64,000 nt of DNA from Macrolepiota albuminosa. Its lineage: Eukaryota > Basidiomycota > Agaricomycetes > Agaricales > Agaricaceae. The notes beneath the pieces are model-generated. The model did no database searches, had not been told where the DNA came from, and worked only from the letters and a program-made list of their open reading frames with translations. The DNA lies in contig JAMWFC010000106.1 of the NCBI GenBank assembly GCA_027475525.1, positions 124,001 through 188,000 of the forward strand. Direction: 5' to 3'. A program made the position numbers and the translations under genes. Of the stretch, positions 1 through 10,056 are shown one piece after another; the stretch's first letter is position 1; each line of letters starts with the position of its first letter.

Positions 1-3000
1 CAGGCTAGGGTCAGCAGCAAAATGGTACCATATAGGTATCTTATTCAGGATATCGCGGCTAAATGCGATACCTTCTGGGCGTACATTAAATTCTTTTGCC
101 GTTTTGAACAGGTTCGTGATATCATGGCATATTTCCTTGCGTGTTGAAACAAGTGTTTTCCAGGACTGCAGAAACGGACTTATTCTGATACTGTCGTCAA
201 TGTGTCCTTCACTCTTTGGGACATTCAAAGATATCAGTGCATCAGCCACATAGGCCCACAGGGGGCGGTCTGGTCCGAGATTCAGGTATGCTTTGAGCCA
301 CATTATGTTGATTGCTTTGTTTCTGCTTTTAATGTCCACTAGGGCACGTCCTCCTTCGTCAAATGATTTAAACATTGTGCCCTCGTTTACTAGTGAGTTT
401 TTGCCAGCCCACATGAACTTATTAGCTCTCTTTGACAGCAGGTTTTCTATGTGCGCAGGGATACCCTGCACCTGTGCAAGATACTGTGACATACCCGCAA
501 CTATCATTTGGACAATTAGCCTCCTTCCTTCCATAGTAGGGTTACTCTTTTCCCACATTGCCAGGCTCTTATCTATCTTCTCCAGGACATTGGCCCAGGG
601 GGCACTCATGTCTGTGTCGTTACCATACCATGCTCCCAAAATGCGGATTGAGGTTCCTTCCTCAACAATGTGTATATTGTCTGGGATCCTTGCGCCACCC
701 GGCTTTGTTCTTCTTTCCCGTAATACCATGTTGCGGTACTCTGGTGTGCCAATTGGGATGATTTCAGTTTTTCCAGTGTTAAAGTTAGCCCTAGAGGCTA
801 TGCACCAATCATCGAGAACCTTGTTAAGCTGATCTAGATCGTCGTCTTCGGATAAAAAGGTGGTAGTGTCATCAGCGAAAAGGCTCGCAATAAGTTTTTC
901 CACTTGGCCTGGGATTTTGTAGCCATTTAGTTCCGATTTTCTCAAACTTGCTGCTAACGGTTCTATCGCCAGGTCAAATAGGAGGCATGATAGGGGGTCA
1001 CCTTGACGTACTCCACGAGTTACTTTCCATGGTGAGCTAAGAATGCCGTTTATCATTATTCGGGTAGTAGCTTTAGTATACAAGGCTTTTATAGTGTCGA
1101 TAAAGGATTTTGGTATGCCAAACTTATCGAGTGCACGCCATAAGTACCCATGGTCAATCTTATCGTACGCCTTCTCCTGGTCCAACGCTACTATTAGGCC
1201 GTTTTGCTCCTTAGCTTCAGCGAAATGAATCATCATACGGATCAACCTGGTCTGTTCAGATATGCTGCGTTTTGGGATAAAGCCGGCTTGGCTTGGATGA
1301 ATTAGGTCACCGATAATGGTAGAGAGCCTCGTGGCCAAAGATTTAGTGAAAATTTTGTAGTCAGTGTTTAGACAGGTAATAGGTCTGTAGTTCGCTATTT
1401 CAGTCCTTTCATTTTTCTTGTAAAGGGGACACATCCACCCTTCTGCAAAGGCAGATTCCGAATCTATGCCAAATCTTTGGATGTCTTCACAAAGCAAGCT
1501 CAGAATTTCTATTACGTTACATGTAGTGCGCTGTGATCCTCCTTGTTGGTTCAGTCTACAGTCATTAACGAATTGACCCTGCATAGACTTCCAGAAGTCA
1601 TACGGGATGCCATCAGGTCCGGGGGCTGAGCTATTGTTCGAGGTCTTAAGAGCCTTCAGTAGTTCGGCTTCCTCAATGAGTTTTCCCAGATCGTTGTGCT
1701 GGGCCTCGGTGGTATGAGCGTCGACGTTACTTAGGACTTGTACAATCTTTTCCTCCCTGACACCTTCTGCATCGTCCCGATGTTGGTATTGTAGGTTGTC
1801 GTGGTATTGTTTCGACAGTTCAGCCATCTTATGAGAGTCTTTCTCATATACACTATCGAAGGGGCCCGGATTATTCCTCTTCAGGGCATAGATCAGATCT
1901 CTTGGGCCCGACTGCTTGTTAGATCTCGTCCAGTACTTGCATAACGTTTCGCCCTCTATCCTATTTTTTATAGCTATTCTCTCTCTAGTTAGGGTATGGT
2001 ACTTTCTCTCCAGGGCTGATAGCTTATTCGTCACACTATTTAGCGATTTCCTCGCACTTTCGTCGTCCAAACTGGTCTCCAAGAGGATCGTCTCCTTCTC
2101 CGCTTCAAGGATTCTTTTTTCCTCCCTGTACTTTGGGACGATGACCTTGTCCCTTTCTTTCGCCATAGTGATCAAACCTGCTTTCCATTTAGCATAGATC
2201 TTCTGTGGGTTTTCTTCATTGGTTCGGCATCTCTTCAGCCTATCCATTTCACTCAGAGCTTCTGCACCGGATCTGATCACAAATTTCCTGAATTTCTCGT
2301 CACGTAGAACGTGGGGTTTTAATGTCCATCTGCCCCTACCCAGGTTGGGAGAGTCGGCATGTGCAATTCTAACTGTGGCTAAGAGATGGTCCGTACCAGG
2401 TATGCCTGTCGGGGATAACTCCCATTCATGAGCAGAGATAGCAATCACATCTGTCATATAAAACCTATCAATTCGGGACATAGACGATGTGGCATTTTGG
2501 AAAAAGGTGAAGGCACGTTCAGTCGGGAATGTATCTCTCCAAGCATCTTTGACATATAGGGTTTGTTTTAGAGCGTCAAGAGCCTCAGTTGCCTCATTTG
2601 GGTCACATCTGGAGGGGGCACGATCAATAGCATCCTCGACAACGTTGAAGTCCCCGGCCAGAACATCTACACATGTGTTAGGATTATTAATGAAGTACCT
2701 TCTTAGGGTCCTCCAGAAGGCTCCGTTTTCACTTCCATCATGCTCCGAGACATTCGGAGCATATATTACTAGTATATTCAGAACCTGGTCCTTATGCCAG
2801 TTTGATGACACTAAGAGTGCTCTTCCCGGGACTATTTCTACCATTTCAGCACCCTGTACATTGATCAAGTTTCGGTTCAGCACTACAGCCACACCACCCC
2901 TATTTGTAGGGTTCTCTGAGTCGCAGGAGTGCAAAATCTTTAACCTCTTTCCGAAAAGTTGTTCCAAGCTGTCCTTTCTTTCGTCTGATAGGTGTGTTTC

Positions 3001-3312
3001 TTGTACCATCAGAATGCCTATCTTTTTGTCTCTCATCACCTGGTTGACATGATTCCATTTCGTTTCAGATCTTGAGGATCCAGTATAGCGGTAGCCACGT
3101 AGATTCAAGGTTCCAATTTTTATCGCAGCTTTAGTATTTTTTGTAGACGCCCTGTTTGGAGTGTTTCTTCTATGCCCACTGTTTATATCTGAGTCTCGTC
3201 TCTGAGAGTGGGGGGAGTGGGCTTGTATTGGGGCATCCTCGAGATTTAAGCTTCCTATTCTATTATTACCCTGTGAGCTATTCAGCTCGTGATTGTCCCC
3301 CATTAGAGTCAT
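1..3312 (-). CDS. LINE ORF2: endonuclease-reverse transcriptase (partial)
   Basis: The minus frame is open from an upstream TAA to the window edge, so the C-terminus is missing. I take the first in-frame ATG at 3312. From about residue 65 there is an APE-type endonuclease: KIGTLNLRGYR, the QETHL glutamate, AGDFNVVED, IDRFY and GTDHL are all visible. From about residue 560 there is a non-LTR reverse transcriptase, with ANYRPITCLN, ALDQEKAYDK, GVRQGDPLS and the catalytic FADD at residues 812-815. The endonuclease nicks the target and the RT copies the element RNA there (family knowledge). ORF1 lies upstream on the same strand, giving the two-ORF layout of fungal Tad-like LINEs. No stop or frameshift is seen in 1104 codons, so the copy may be young. 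Clade assignment is inference. Confidence 0.93.
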   Translation of the reverse strand, partial: MTLMGDNHELNSSQGNNRIGSLNLEDAPIQAHSPHSQRRDSDINSGHRRNTPNRASTKNTKAAIKIGTLNLRGYRYTGSSRSETKWNHVNQVMRDKKIGILMVQETHLSDERKDSLEQLFGKRLKILHSCDSENPTNRGGVAVVLNRNLINVQGAEMVEIVPGRALLVSSNWHKDQVLNILVIYAPNVSEHDGSENGAFWRTLRRYFINNPNTCVDVLAGDFNVVEDAIDRAPSRCDPNEATEALDALKQTLYVKDAWRDTFPTERAFTFFQNATSSMSRIDRFYMTDVIAISAHEWELSPTGIPGTDHLLATVRIAHADSPNLGRGRWTLKPHVLRDEKFRKFVIRSGAEALSEMDRLKRCRTNEENPQKIYAKWKAGLITMAKERDKVIVPKYREEKRILEAEKETILLETSLDDESARKSLNSVTNKLSALERKYHTLTRERIAIKNRIEGETLCKYWTRSNKQSGPRDLIYALKRNNPGPFDSVYEKDSHKMAELSKQYHDNLQYQHRDDAEGVREEKIVQVLSNVDAHTTEAQHNDLGKLIEEAELLKALKTSNNSSAPGPDGIPYDFWKSMQGQFVNDCRLNQQGGSQRTTCNVIEILSLLCEDIQRFGIDSESAFAEGWMCPLYKKNERTEIANYRPITCLNTDYKIFTKSLATRLSTIIGDLIHPSQAGFIPKRSISEQTRLIRMMIHFAEAKEQNGLIVALDQEKAYDKIDHGYLWRALDKFGIPKSFIDTIKALYTKATTRIMINGILSSPWKVTRGVRQGDPLSCLLFDLAIEPLAASLRKSELNGYKIPGQVEKLIASLFADDTTTFLSEDDDLDQLNKVLDDWCIASRANFNTGKTEIIPIGTPEYRNMVLRERRTKPGGARIPDNIHIVEEGTSIRILGAWYGNDTDMSAPWANVLEKIDKSLAMWEKSNPTMEGRRLIVQMIVAGMSQYLAQVQGIPAHIENLLSKRANKFMWAGKNSLVNEGTMFKSFDEGGRALVDIKSRNKAINIMWLKAYLNLGPDRPLWAYVADALISLNVPKSEGHIDDSIRISPFLQSWKTLVSTRKEICHDITNLFKTAKEFNVRPEGIAFSRDILNKIPIWYHFAADPSL

Positions 3313-3931
3313 ATATGGTTGTTCTCCCGCCGGAGCAGGAGGAACAGTTGTGGATCCACCTCCGTAATCTCCATTACCAGCGTCATAGACCAGAGCGGTG
3401 GCATGCTCACTTGGCCTGCTGGGCCTGGAGAAGCTCGAACCGATGCCAGGAATAAAATGACCGTAGTTATTATCTTGGGGTGTTGATGTGGTTGGTAAGA
3501 CTTACCGAGTAGCCAACCATGCTATCTCGGGGTGAGCACATTTCCCAAGTGCTCAGGGGGGACGTTGCTTTGAGACTCGGCGGTATGTAGTGGGAACAGA
3601 ACCACAGAGACTCTAGGCTTAAGCAGGACTGCTGCACGGCACCTTCCTCTATTGTTTATAGACTGCCGTTGTTTGTCTTACGACTGGGCTTCAGACTTAC
3701 ATGCACCACATGTGGCCAATATATTTCGGTCTGTTACCATAAGTTGTTTACCATCCCTGCCAGAAATTACCCACATTAACTGGCACGGTAGCGCTCTCAG
3801 TTGTTTATACCAACTTGGGAAGATGGGATTCCGATTCGTGCTAATCCCAATGTTACTTGGTGTTGGACACTACGTGAAATTATTTTGTCGTATACAGCTA
3901 ATTCTGGTCACATGGTAGAGAGGCGACGATT
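3313..3931 (-). other. spacer between LINE ORF1 and ORF2
   Basis: No coding signal is evident. A GTTGGTAAGACTTACC palindrome-like stretch lies at about 3490-3506 and a small GAGCAC/GTGCTC hairpin at about 3534-3554. The sequence just before the ORF2 frame contains GGTAAG, which could be a splice donor or chance. Confidence 0.45.
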
Positions 3932-5986
3932 CTACATCCATTGGCCTCTGAAACTACGACGACCATAAGGCCTTCCACCTCTACCACCTCTTCCTCTGCC
4001 TCTTCCCCTGAAACCGGAGTAATCGTCATGGTAGTATGTGGTATTGTCTCCGTACGCTCTAGTTGACACCTGGTTCAGTTGTTCCGCAGGTGCTCGGTAA
4101 CCTAGCCATCCAGGTAAGTCAGGGAACGGGCAGTTTAGCATGTCGTGGTCAATGGATTTACAGTTGACACACAAGAGAGTGTCTTTACCGCGAAGGGGGA
4201 CACCGAAACCAGATGTGGCTGAAGGGAATGTACATGTCCTCATTAACTGTATGAGCTTAACATGATCGTCGTCCGAAAGATAGGAGTGGTGGAGTAGGAC
4301 GTTCCAGCCCCTGAAGTCGCCTCCGTTCGCATTACTCCTTTTGACATTAAGGAATTTCACAGAGATACTGTTGATAATGTCGTTGGTTACTCTTTCCTTG
4401 AGTTTCGGTGCGCATTCCATAATGTGTTTCATAATTGCATCAGAGTCCTTGATGCAGGACTTCACTAGATTCGTGACGGCTTGGCTGGCCTCGTTCGAGT
4501 CATTAAATGTGAGGCCATAGATGGTGAGGACAAAGGAGGGGCGCTGGTCCTTGAATGATCTAAAGATTACGGTAATTTCCTTTGTAGACACAACTTCGAG
4601 GCCTATTAAGTGGTCCACTTGGATTGGGGCGAGGCCTGATACGAGCATGTGATATGGTGTGGGGAAGCGGTCGAAGTCGGAACCGCGTTCTTGTTGGGGA
4701 AACGAAACACCCAGTGAAACGTCATTTTCTACCCGGACGAGGCTTTTTATCAGAGCGCGCGTTTTGTCAACGGTGGCCAGACTGTTGTTCTCATATCTTC
4801 CCCTGAAAACCCGAGCCCAGAGTTTGCCAGTGGAGACCTTGTTCCACGCCGCGACCTGAGACGAGACTACATTGTCCAGTGGGTTAGCGTCCAAGTGAAT
4901 CTTGGGCCAGCCACCATTCGGAGTCGCCGTTCTTTGCAGACCAGCAGTGTTGGTGATGATGTGGTCCTCGTTCTTTAAGTCCCTGTGAATGTTTTCATAC
5001 AGGGATCTCATGCCGGCTCGACTGGAAGGATGGGAGAGGCCATCGTGGGAGTCTGGGGCACCCTTTCTAGATGCCTTGTCTCCTAAGTGCTGGGAGGCAG
5101 GTGTCGGAGAGTTATGGATGGTGGGAGGGTTTATGAACTGGAACTGTGTGTTCAATTGACGGGGAATCACCGAGGGGCTGCGGAGGATCGCGTTCCACTC
5201 CTCATCGGCTACAGCAGTGTTGCTATGGTCCAGGAACTCGTCATCTATGTCCATTGAGTCTCTCCTTGTGACCAGCTCTCTCGCATTTGGGGTTCCAGCT
5301 GTGCTGTCGGGGCTGGAGATGGCTTGACTACTGGCAGCCGAGACATTGAGGGGAATGCCAGGGATGTTTAATTCGTGGGGCAGCGGGTTTTCCTGCATGT
5401 TGGGGCCATGTGGCCTGTGGGGGGGAGTGGAGGACAGTTCGTCTTCAGCACCGAGGAATTGGGACGGAAAATCAGGAGGGTAGTTCTCGGGGTCAGCCTC
5501 AGAGGTGTGACGCTTTGCGGTTCTATCTTTCATGGGGCTGGGTGGCTGAGGGCGTTTTGCGTTCTCCTGGTCCTTAGGGTGATTCCTCCCGAAGACTAGT
5601 TTAACCCTGCCAGCATTTGGCTTCGGGGCCGGTTCTTTTTCGATGCATTCTCTAGATGGGAGTGGTGGAAAGGCTTCATTAGCCGGGGATGGGCGTTGGG
5701 TAGCTTCTACACACTGAGGGGATATCAGCTCTGGGCCAGATAAGTTGCTAGGTGGCAGGGTATTCTGGGTGCGATTAGTGTCCATAGTGTTGTATGCACT
5801 CGACATGCGGGGTGGTGCTGGTTCGAGGGGAATAGGAATATATCTGAAACGATATTGACCTGTGGGACAGGCTTCCGTGTCGCTAGATGGACCTTGGAAA
5901 ATTTTCTGTGTGTCCCTGGATTTGCTCTTACCCGGTGTTCGCTTCACCCTGTGTGTTCGCAGTGTCACGCAATTTGTCAAGTACAT
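3932..5986 (-). CDS. LINE ORF1: nucleic-acid-binding Gag-like protein
   Basis: This 684-residue ORF lies upstream of ORF2 on the same strand. Its first 350 residues are low-complexity and rich in P, S, N and charged residues. The middle (about 380-600) looks globular. A single zinc knuckle of type CX2CX4HX4C (CVNCKSIDHDMLNC) sits near residue 617. The C-terminus is an RGG-type tract (GFRGRGRGRGGRGGRPYGRR), typical of RNA binding. Tad-like LINEs have an ORF1 with zinc knuckles that coats the element RNA (family knowledge). The first ATG is used; a second at MSSAYNTMDTN, about 60 residues in, is an alternative start. The frame is intact, as in ORF2. Confidence 0.85.
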   Translation of the reverse strand: MYLTNCVTLRTHRVKRTPGKSKSRDTQKIFQGPSSDTEACPTGQYRFRYIPIPLEPAPPRMSSAYNTMDTNRTQNTLPPSNLSGPELISPQCVEATQRPSPANEAFPPLPSRECIEKEPAPKPNAGRVKLVFGRNHPKDQENAKRPQPPSPMKDRTAKRHTSEADPENYPPDFPSQFLGAEDELSSTPPHRPHGPNMQENPLPHELNIPGIPLNVSAASSQAISSPDSTAGTPNARELVTRRDSMDIDDEFLDHSNTAVADEEWNAILRSPSVIPRQLNTQFQFINPPTIHNSPTPASQHLGDKASRKGAPDSHDGLSHPSSRAGMRSLYENIHRDLKNEDHIITNTAGLQRTATPNGGWPKIHLDANPLDNVVSSQVAAWNKVSTGKLWARVFRGRYENNSLATVDKTRALIKSLVRVENDVSLGVSFPQQERGSDFDRFPTPYHMLVSGLAPIQVDHLIGLEVVSTKEITVIFRSFKDQRPSFVLTIYGLTFNDSNEASQAVTNLVKSCIKDSDAIMKHIMECAPKLKERVTNDIINSISVKFLNVKRSNANGGDFRGWNVLLHHSYLSDDDHVKLIQLMRTCTFPSATSGFGVPLRGKDTLLCVNCKSIDHDMLNCPFPDLPGWLGYRAPAEQLNQVSTRAYGDNTTYYHDDYSGFRGRGRGRGGRGGRPYGRRSFRGQWM

Positions 5987-6435
5987 TGGGACATAAAGTT
6001 CAGTGGGTTGGGGGTTAGGCTCCTCATATCATCAGGTATCCAACAAGTTAGCTGGTTCACCTCAGTGAGCGAAGGTGTTACGGCTTGCGGTCTGGGGTGT
6101 GTCATGACAGGGGTTATGCCCCTGAAGTGGGGCCGGTTTCCTCCGAGAAACTCTGCAATTCGTGCTAGGACGCACTAGTTGGTATTGGAGGTTGGGGGGG
6201 GGCATTGACTACACCTTTCGGTGTTGGCATCTTTCGACGCAATGACACCTTTCGGTGTGGCTCCCGTTGGGGAGCCGCAGTACAGCGTTAGCTGCCTGCT
6301 TTGTGTGTATAATTTGTATAAGTTTATCGGTACCACATGGTGGTTACCGGTCAAGGGGCCCCCCGAGTCCGCAGTTGTTGAATGAATGAAAGAGGTGTAA
6401 ACAAAGGTCGTTCCAGAAAATTTCCATTCCTGCAC
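5987..6435 (-). promoter_or_regulatory. probable LINE 5' region with a hairpin cluster
   Basis: Read on the minus strand, 6182-6350 holds several hairpins: ACACC-GAAA-GGTGT twice (6245-6258 and 6211-6224 in plus coordinates), a GCGTC-GAAA-GATGC hairpin with one mismatch between them, GGCTCCC-CAAC-GGGAGCC at about 6259-6276, and a CGGTA/TACCG stem near 6328-6349. GAAA is a GNRA tetraloop, which suggests structured RNA. The element's 5' boundary is not defined; I saw no target-site duplication because the other end is outside the window. Confidence 0.45.
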
Positions 6436-8413
6436 ACTTGAACTTGGCTTCTACTTCGCTAGCTCATATTCTCCAGTGGCTGATAGGAAACAATGCTTGC
6501 GCTAGGGTAGGAAGTCTCGCATCCCACTAGTAAAGAGTCCTTTGTGTGAGCACACTCACGCGTCTGGCTTGGTCATCTTTTATCAAGTGCTCGTGCCTTC
6601 TAGGGTCTTGCTAATCATGTCTATGTCCTAACCTTTTTGAACGAACACATACCCGACTACGACTTATTCTCGTGTAAACTTGATAAGTGGTCTTAGTGAT
6701 GATCAGGCCAAGAATATCTGTATCATTGATTATGTTCCAAACGAGCTCCGAATTGTTCACTTGATCACATCTGGGAAGGAGGAAAGCTTGTTGTTTACCT
6801 TGATGATGACGTGTCACCACGCTCTTGCTTGAGTCTCTTCCTCTGAATCTTCTGGTGGTGTATGTTGACTTTTCCAGCTCAAACTTGACTCGTTTGCATG
6901 CTATTTTACGCCCACCTTTTGAATCCCATGCCGTTAAATCTTGCACTTACCACTTCATCCGATCACATGTACCAGTAGTTGGTCCAGCGAGGACTATGTG
7001 ACGACCCATCAGGTAAAATTGATTTACACAAAGGCAAATGAGGCCTCGCGCGTTATTGTAGACAGGGAGAGGGTCTGAAAGTTCCATTGGTCTTGATAAG
7101 TCTACTACTGACACATGACAGAAGCGTCCTTGAAGCAGGGAAATCATCGACGCTACGGTCCGGAAAGCAAATGGTCCTGAAGCCTACTGGGTAAAGAAGT
7201 CCTCGGAAAACCTAGATGAACGTAGATCCTAAGACGGCCAAGCATATGAAGGAAGTCGTGGTCATAGGTCTAGTTGAGCAAGCGCCGGTTTCCTTGAAAA
7301 CTCATGGCAAGCAGAATATGGTGATTGTCCCGGGAGATGCTTTCATACTTGCGAATGCGTGAGCGGTGTGTGCCCACCTGCCCATAGGGAGTCCCACAGA
7401 AGAAAGTGTATTGAGTCTAGTAGGGAACTTACTATCTTCCAGTCATCTTGGTGAGGCAGAGCAAGCACACGACGCACGAGTGGCGCTCAACCAGATGAAA
7501 ACACCGGACAATCGAAAGTTACGAGGTCATTGTCTTGGCCATCCCTTGTTGTTTGCTTCTTTATTTCCTCGGGGTCTCAAAAATAGGGTTCTCATGGTGC
7601 CATCTTACCATTTCCCAGTCTAACTCTCCAATCCTCAGAATCGGGGCTGAGCCTTTTGGGGAAAGGTAATATCTCAAAGTAAGAAGAGTTAGGTTGGCGT
7701 TCTGGATCTCTCCGCCGGTGTATCGTATTGGAATCACTTGTTTCGAACGCTACCTTGGAAACAATCGTCCAGGGACAACGTCCAAATCAATGTTAGGTGA
7801 GCTTTGGAGCTGTGAAGTGACGTTTCAATAAACCATTTGACGCTTCTTCCGGTAAGCTTCTCTCATCCTCCCTCCTATTCCTTATTTGACCAGGCAAGGG
7901 ACCTCGATGACAATATTTCGATGTATCACCTTCATGGATCAATGTGAGTTTTACGTCATTTATTAAACGCACCGCATGGAGATGTACAAGGAAGCGATCC
8001 CCGTGTTGTCCACTTGTACAAAGTTCACGTACTTGAGCAAATGAGTTGCATGAACAGGACATCCAGCTTGCGCAGAACAAGAACACTCTGTGGCCAAAAG
8101 CATCTACAGAAAGAAATGTTGGAACGAAACAAGTGGTCCACTTGTAACCATCACCATGCGCAATGAGTCGCGGTGACTGATGCCCTATTGCCACGCGATC
8201 CGTCCAAAAGCATAATGGTAACAAGCGCCCTGAGCGCCAATTCTTAGGGCCTGTTACACGGAACGTCCTGCCCGGTACGCCGCATTATCACACACCTCAA
8301 TCAGACCTAAAGGAGGACTTTGCCCTCCGAGTCTTTAGCTACGTACAGAAACATAAAATAACAAGTAAAGGAATTTAGATAAAAGGACTTAGCCCTCGGG
8401 AGTGCCCAGCACA
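6436..8413. other. stretch with no recognised gene
   Basis: Only short ORFs with no family resemblance occur. The one hint of a gene is on the minus strand at 7147-6611, listed separately. A 143-residue minus ORF at 7793-8224 looks like chance. No repeat boundaries were found. Confidence 0.4.
6611..7147 (-). CDS. possible two-exon gene fragment, unknown
   Basis: Two minus-strand ORFs abut. The first ends in CDRMKW, exactly where a good donor (GTAAGTGC) begins. About 50 nt further on is an AAAATAG acceptor, and the second ORF continues past it (VKFELEKSTYTTRRF). The simplest acceptor does not keep the frame, so the model is uncertain. I do not recognise the protein. It could be a decayed host gene or a chance pair of ORFs. 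Confidence 0.2.
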
Positions 8414-9006
8414 ATGTCTCCTTTGTTCGTCAGTCTCTTATCTTCGCCTTCTCTCCTGCCAGCGCTTAGTGCAGTCGTACCTCCACGTCTAGCCAGCGCG
8501 ATAGTAGGTGCAACAATCGCTGGATATATGCTAGGGGTCATTCTTGATTATACTCGACCAAAATCCGTCGTTCAACGCGTGACAAACTCTCTTGGTGAAG
8601 TTTCAGGTAGATTCTACGAGATAGAACATGTATGCAATGCAAATGATGTTCACAGGATCAGAATATCACTTAACAAGTGAGTATACTCCGTTGCACTCCT
8701 CTTCTCAGAAGAGATCACTCACTACTGAGCCCTATGCGTTCAGTTTGAGAACTCGTGTACTCAAATTTCGTCAAAAGACCCTTCTAGCGTCAGCTACATC
8801 GAAAGAGCTTCGACTTTTTCTGACCGGGCATCTATTCCGTGCCGCTGCGTTGATGGAGGAAATTGAGGTTGTAGACATGCAAATAGAGGTACTGTCGTTG
8901 ACTTGAATTCCACGCGTTCGTCCTAAATCTATTTCTGATAATTGATTAGATGGCAAGGATACGCGAAGAATCACGTCAAATAGGAAACGCGGAACATGCG
9001 ATATAG
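8414..9006 (+). CDS. small membrane protein, three exons, paralog 1
   Basis: Exons 8414-8676, 8744-8888 and 8950-9006 encode 154 residues. Donors are GTGAGT and a weaker GTACTG; acceptors are TTCAG and ATTAG. The model is supported by the paralog at 12335-12939, which has the same phases (2 and 0) and a second exon of the same length (145 nt). The ATG at 8414 is the first in frame. Residues 8-45 are hydrophobic (PRLASAIVGATIAGYMLGVI) and probably form one or two membrane segments. The rest is helical and charged (LRTRVLKFRQKTLLASATSK, then EEIEVVDMQIE) and may form a coiled coil. The function is unknown; I recognise no family. It lies 1 kb upstream of the thiolase gene in the same orientation. 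Confidence 0.72.
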
Positions 9007-9278
9007 TCCAAGGTTCCTAATCCCGTACACAAGGACACTTTTTTCCCCGCCCGCATAGCTCTCTGTGACCTTATTTAATCTACGCTACATGTCTCCTAAT
9101 TCACAGAGCCGCGTACAGATTTTCGTGAAAAAAATATCGTTATGTCCCCATTTTTAGTCAAAGTCAGAAAAAAACTAAACCGGCAAACGAAACGTTGTAC
9201 GCGGTTAAGGCGGGTGGAAACATTGTTGTATGGATCAGGTCGTTTAGATAGGTGGGTTGGCGTGTCTAGTTGAGCCTG

Positions 9279-9614
9279 TGTTAGATTACAGACCCTAAGA
9301 ACACGTATAAGATTCCCTCAGTCCGGTGTAATTGACTACTATTTCACTGTACCTAAGAACATGTATAAGAAGATTCTACGGCACAGTCAGTAAATCTATA
9401 GTATCTCTAGTTTGTAGTTCGACGTACCCCTCAGTCCGGTGTAATTGACTGAGGGTTCCTATGTAAAGTTGTCCAACATAAAGTATTCTGGTGGATAATG
9501 GGTCCATTGTCCACTTGTGCGATATTTAGTAGCACGATCGAATGTGACGGCCCTATTGTGATGGCCCTATGTGACGGGTGGCGAGTGTCTGTGTGATATG
9601 TCCAAAGTCCAACA
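9279..9614 (-). mobile_element. solo LTR inside duplication copy 1
   Basis: The element starts TGTTAG and ends CCAACA, with a near-perfect 5-bp target duplication: GCCTG at 9274-9278 and GTCTG at 9615-9619. The paralogous segment at 45257 is the empty site (GAGCCTGTTCACA). Read on the minus strand it contains segment B (9448-9428), an intron-like stretch (9427-9376, GTACGT to CCGTAG), segment A (9375-9353), a 17-nt spacer, and B plus A joined (9335-9295). Orientation is inferred from that layout. Confidence 0.8.
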
Positions 9615-10011
9615 GTCTGTTCACACTCGGGTAAATGCAAACGGTGGACTTGAAAAATTGAAGATAACTTTCCTGGGCATATCCTTGCATCCTGGTTCGA
9701 ACAGGCAACCAAGGGATTCTCTGTCAGACTTTCAAAGCCCGCGTGAAAGCCGCAGAGGTATTCTGCCGTGTGAGATCTCTGTCTTACCTACATCGAATCA
9801 TGGTGTTCAGGGTTTTGATTGACACAAAGATCAACTTGTGTTGGACCTGATGAATTGGCTGGTAACAAACGCGGCGTTTGCGGATTACATGGGTGAGCCA
9901 CTAAGTCCGTGAATCGCCATGATTACCGGATAGTGGCCGGGATTACACATGTTTGGCAGTGGCTTCCAATTTTGCATGTGATTTCGCGCGGATCCAGGTA
10001 TCGAAATCCTT

Positions 10012-10017
10012 TATAAA
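10012..10017 (+). promoter_or_regulatory. TATA box of the thiolase gene
   Basis: TATAAA lies 40 bp upstream of the start codon, in a pyrimidine-rich leader (TCTTTCTCTCTTCC). The ATG has a good context (CCACCATGT). The whole region is deleted in copy 2. Confidence 0.6.
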
Positions 10018-10056
10018 CCTCGTCTTCAAATCTTTCTCTCTTCCATCCTGCCCACC

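Noticed and set aside
7793..8224. 143-residue minus-strand ORF
   Set aside because: No recognisable motif, no supporting introns, no paralog in the window.
9336..9352. Spacer between segment A and the joined BA block considered as a second intron (here and in the other four loci)
   Set aside because: It is only 10-24 nt long in all five loci, far below a workable intron, although it often begins with GT.
9690..9710. GGTTCGAACAGG, similar to a tRNA B box
   Set aside because: No acceptor stem, D arm or anticodon arm could be folded around it on either strand, and the duplicate at 45370 has lost the motif.
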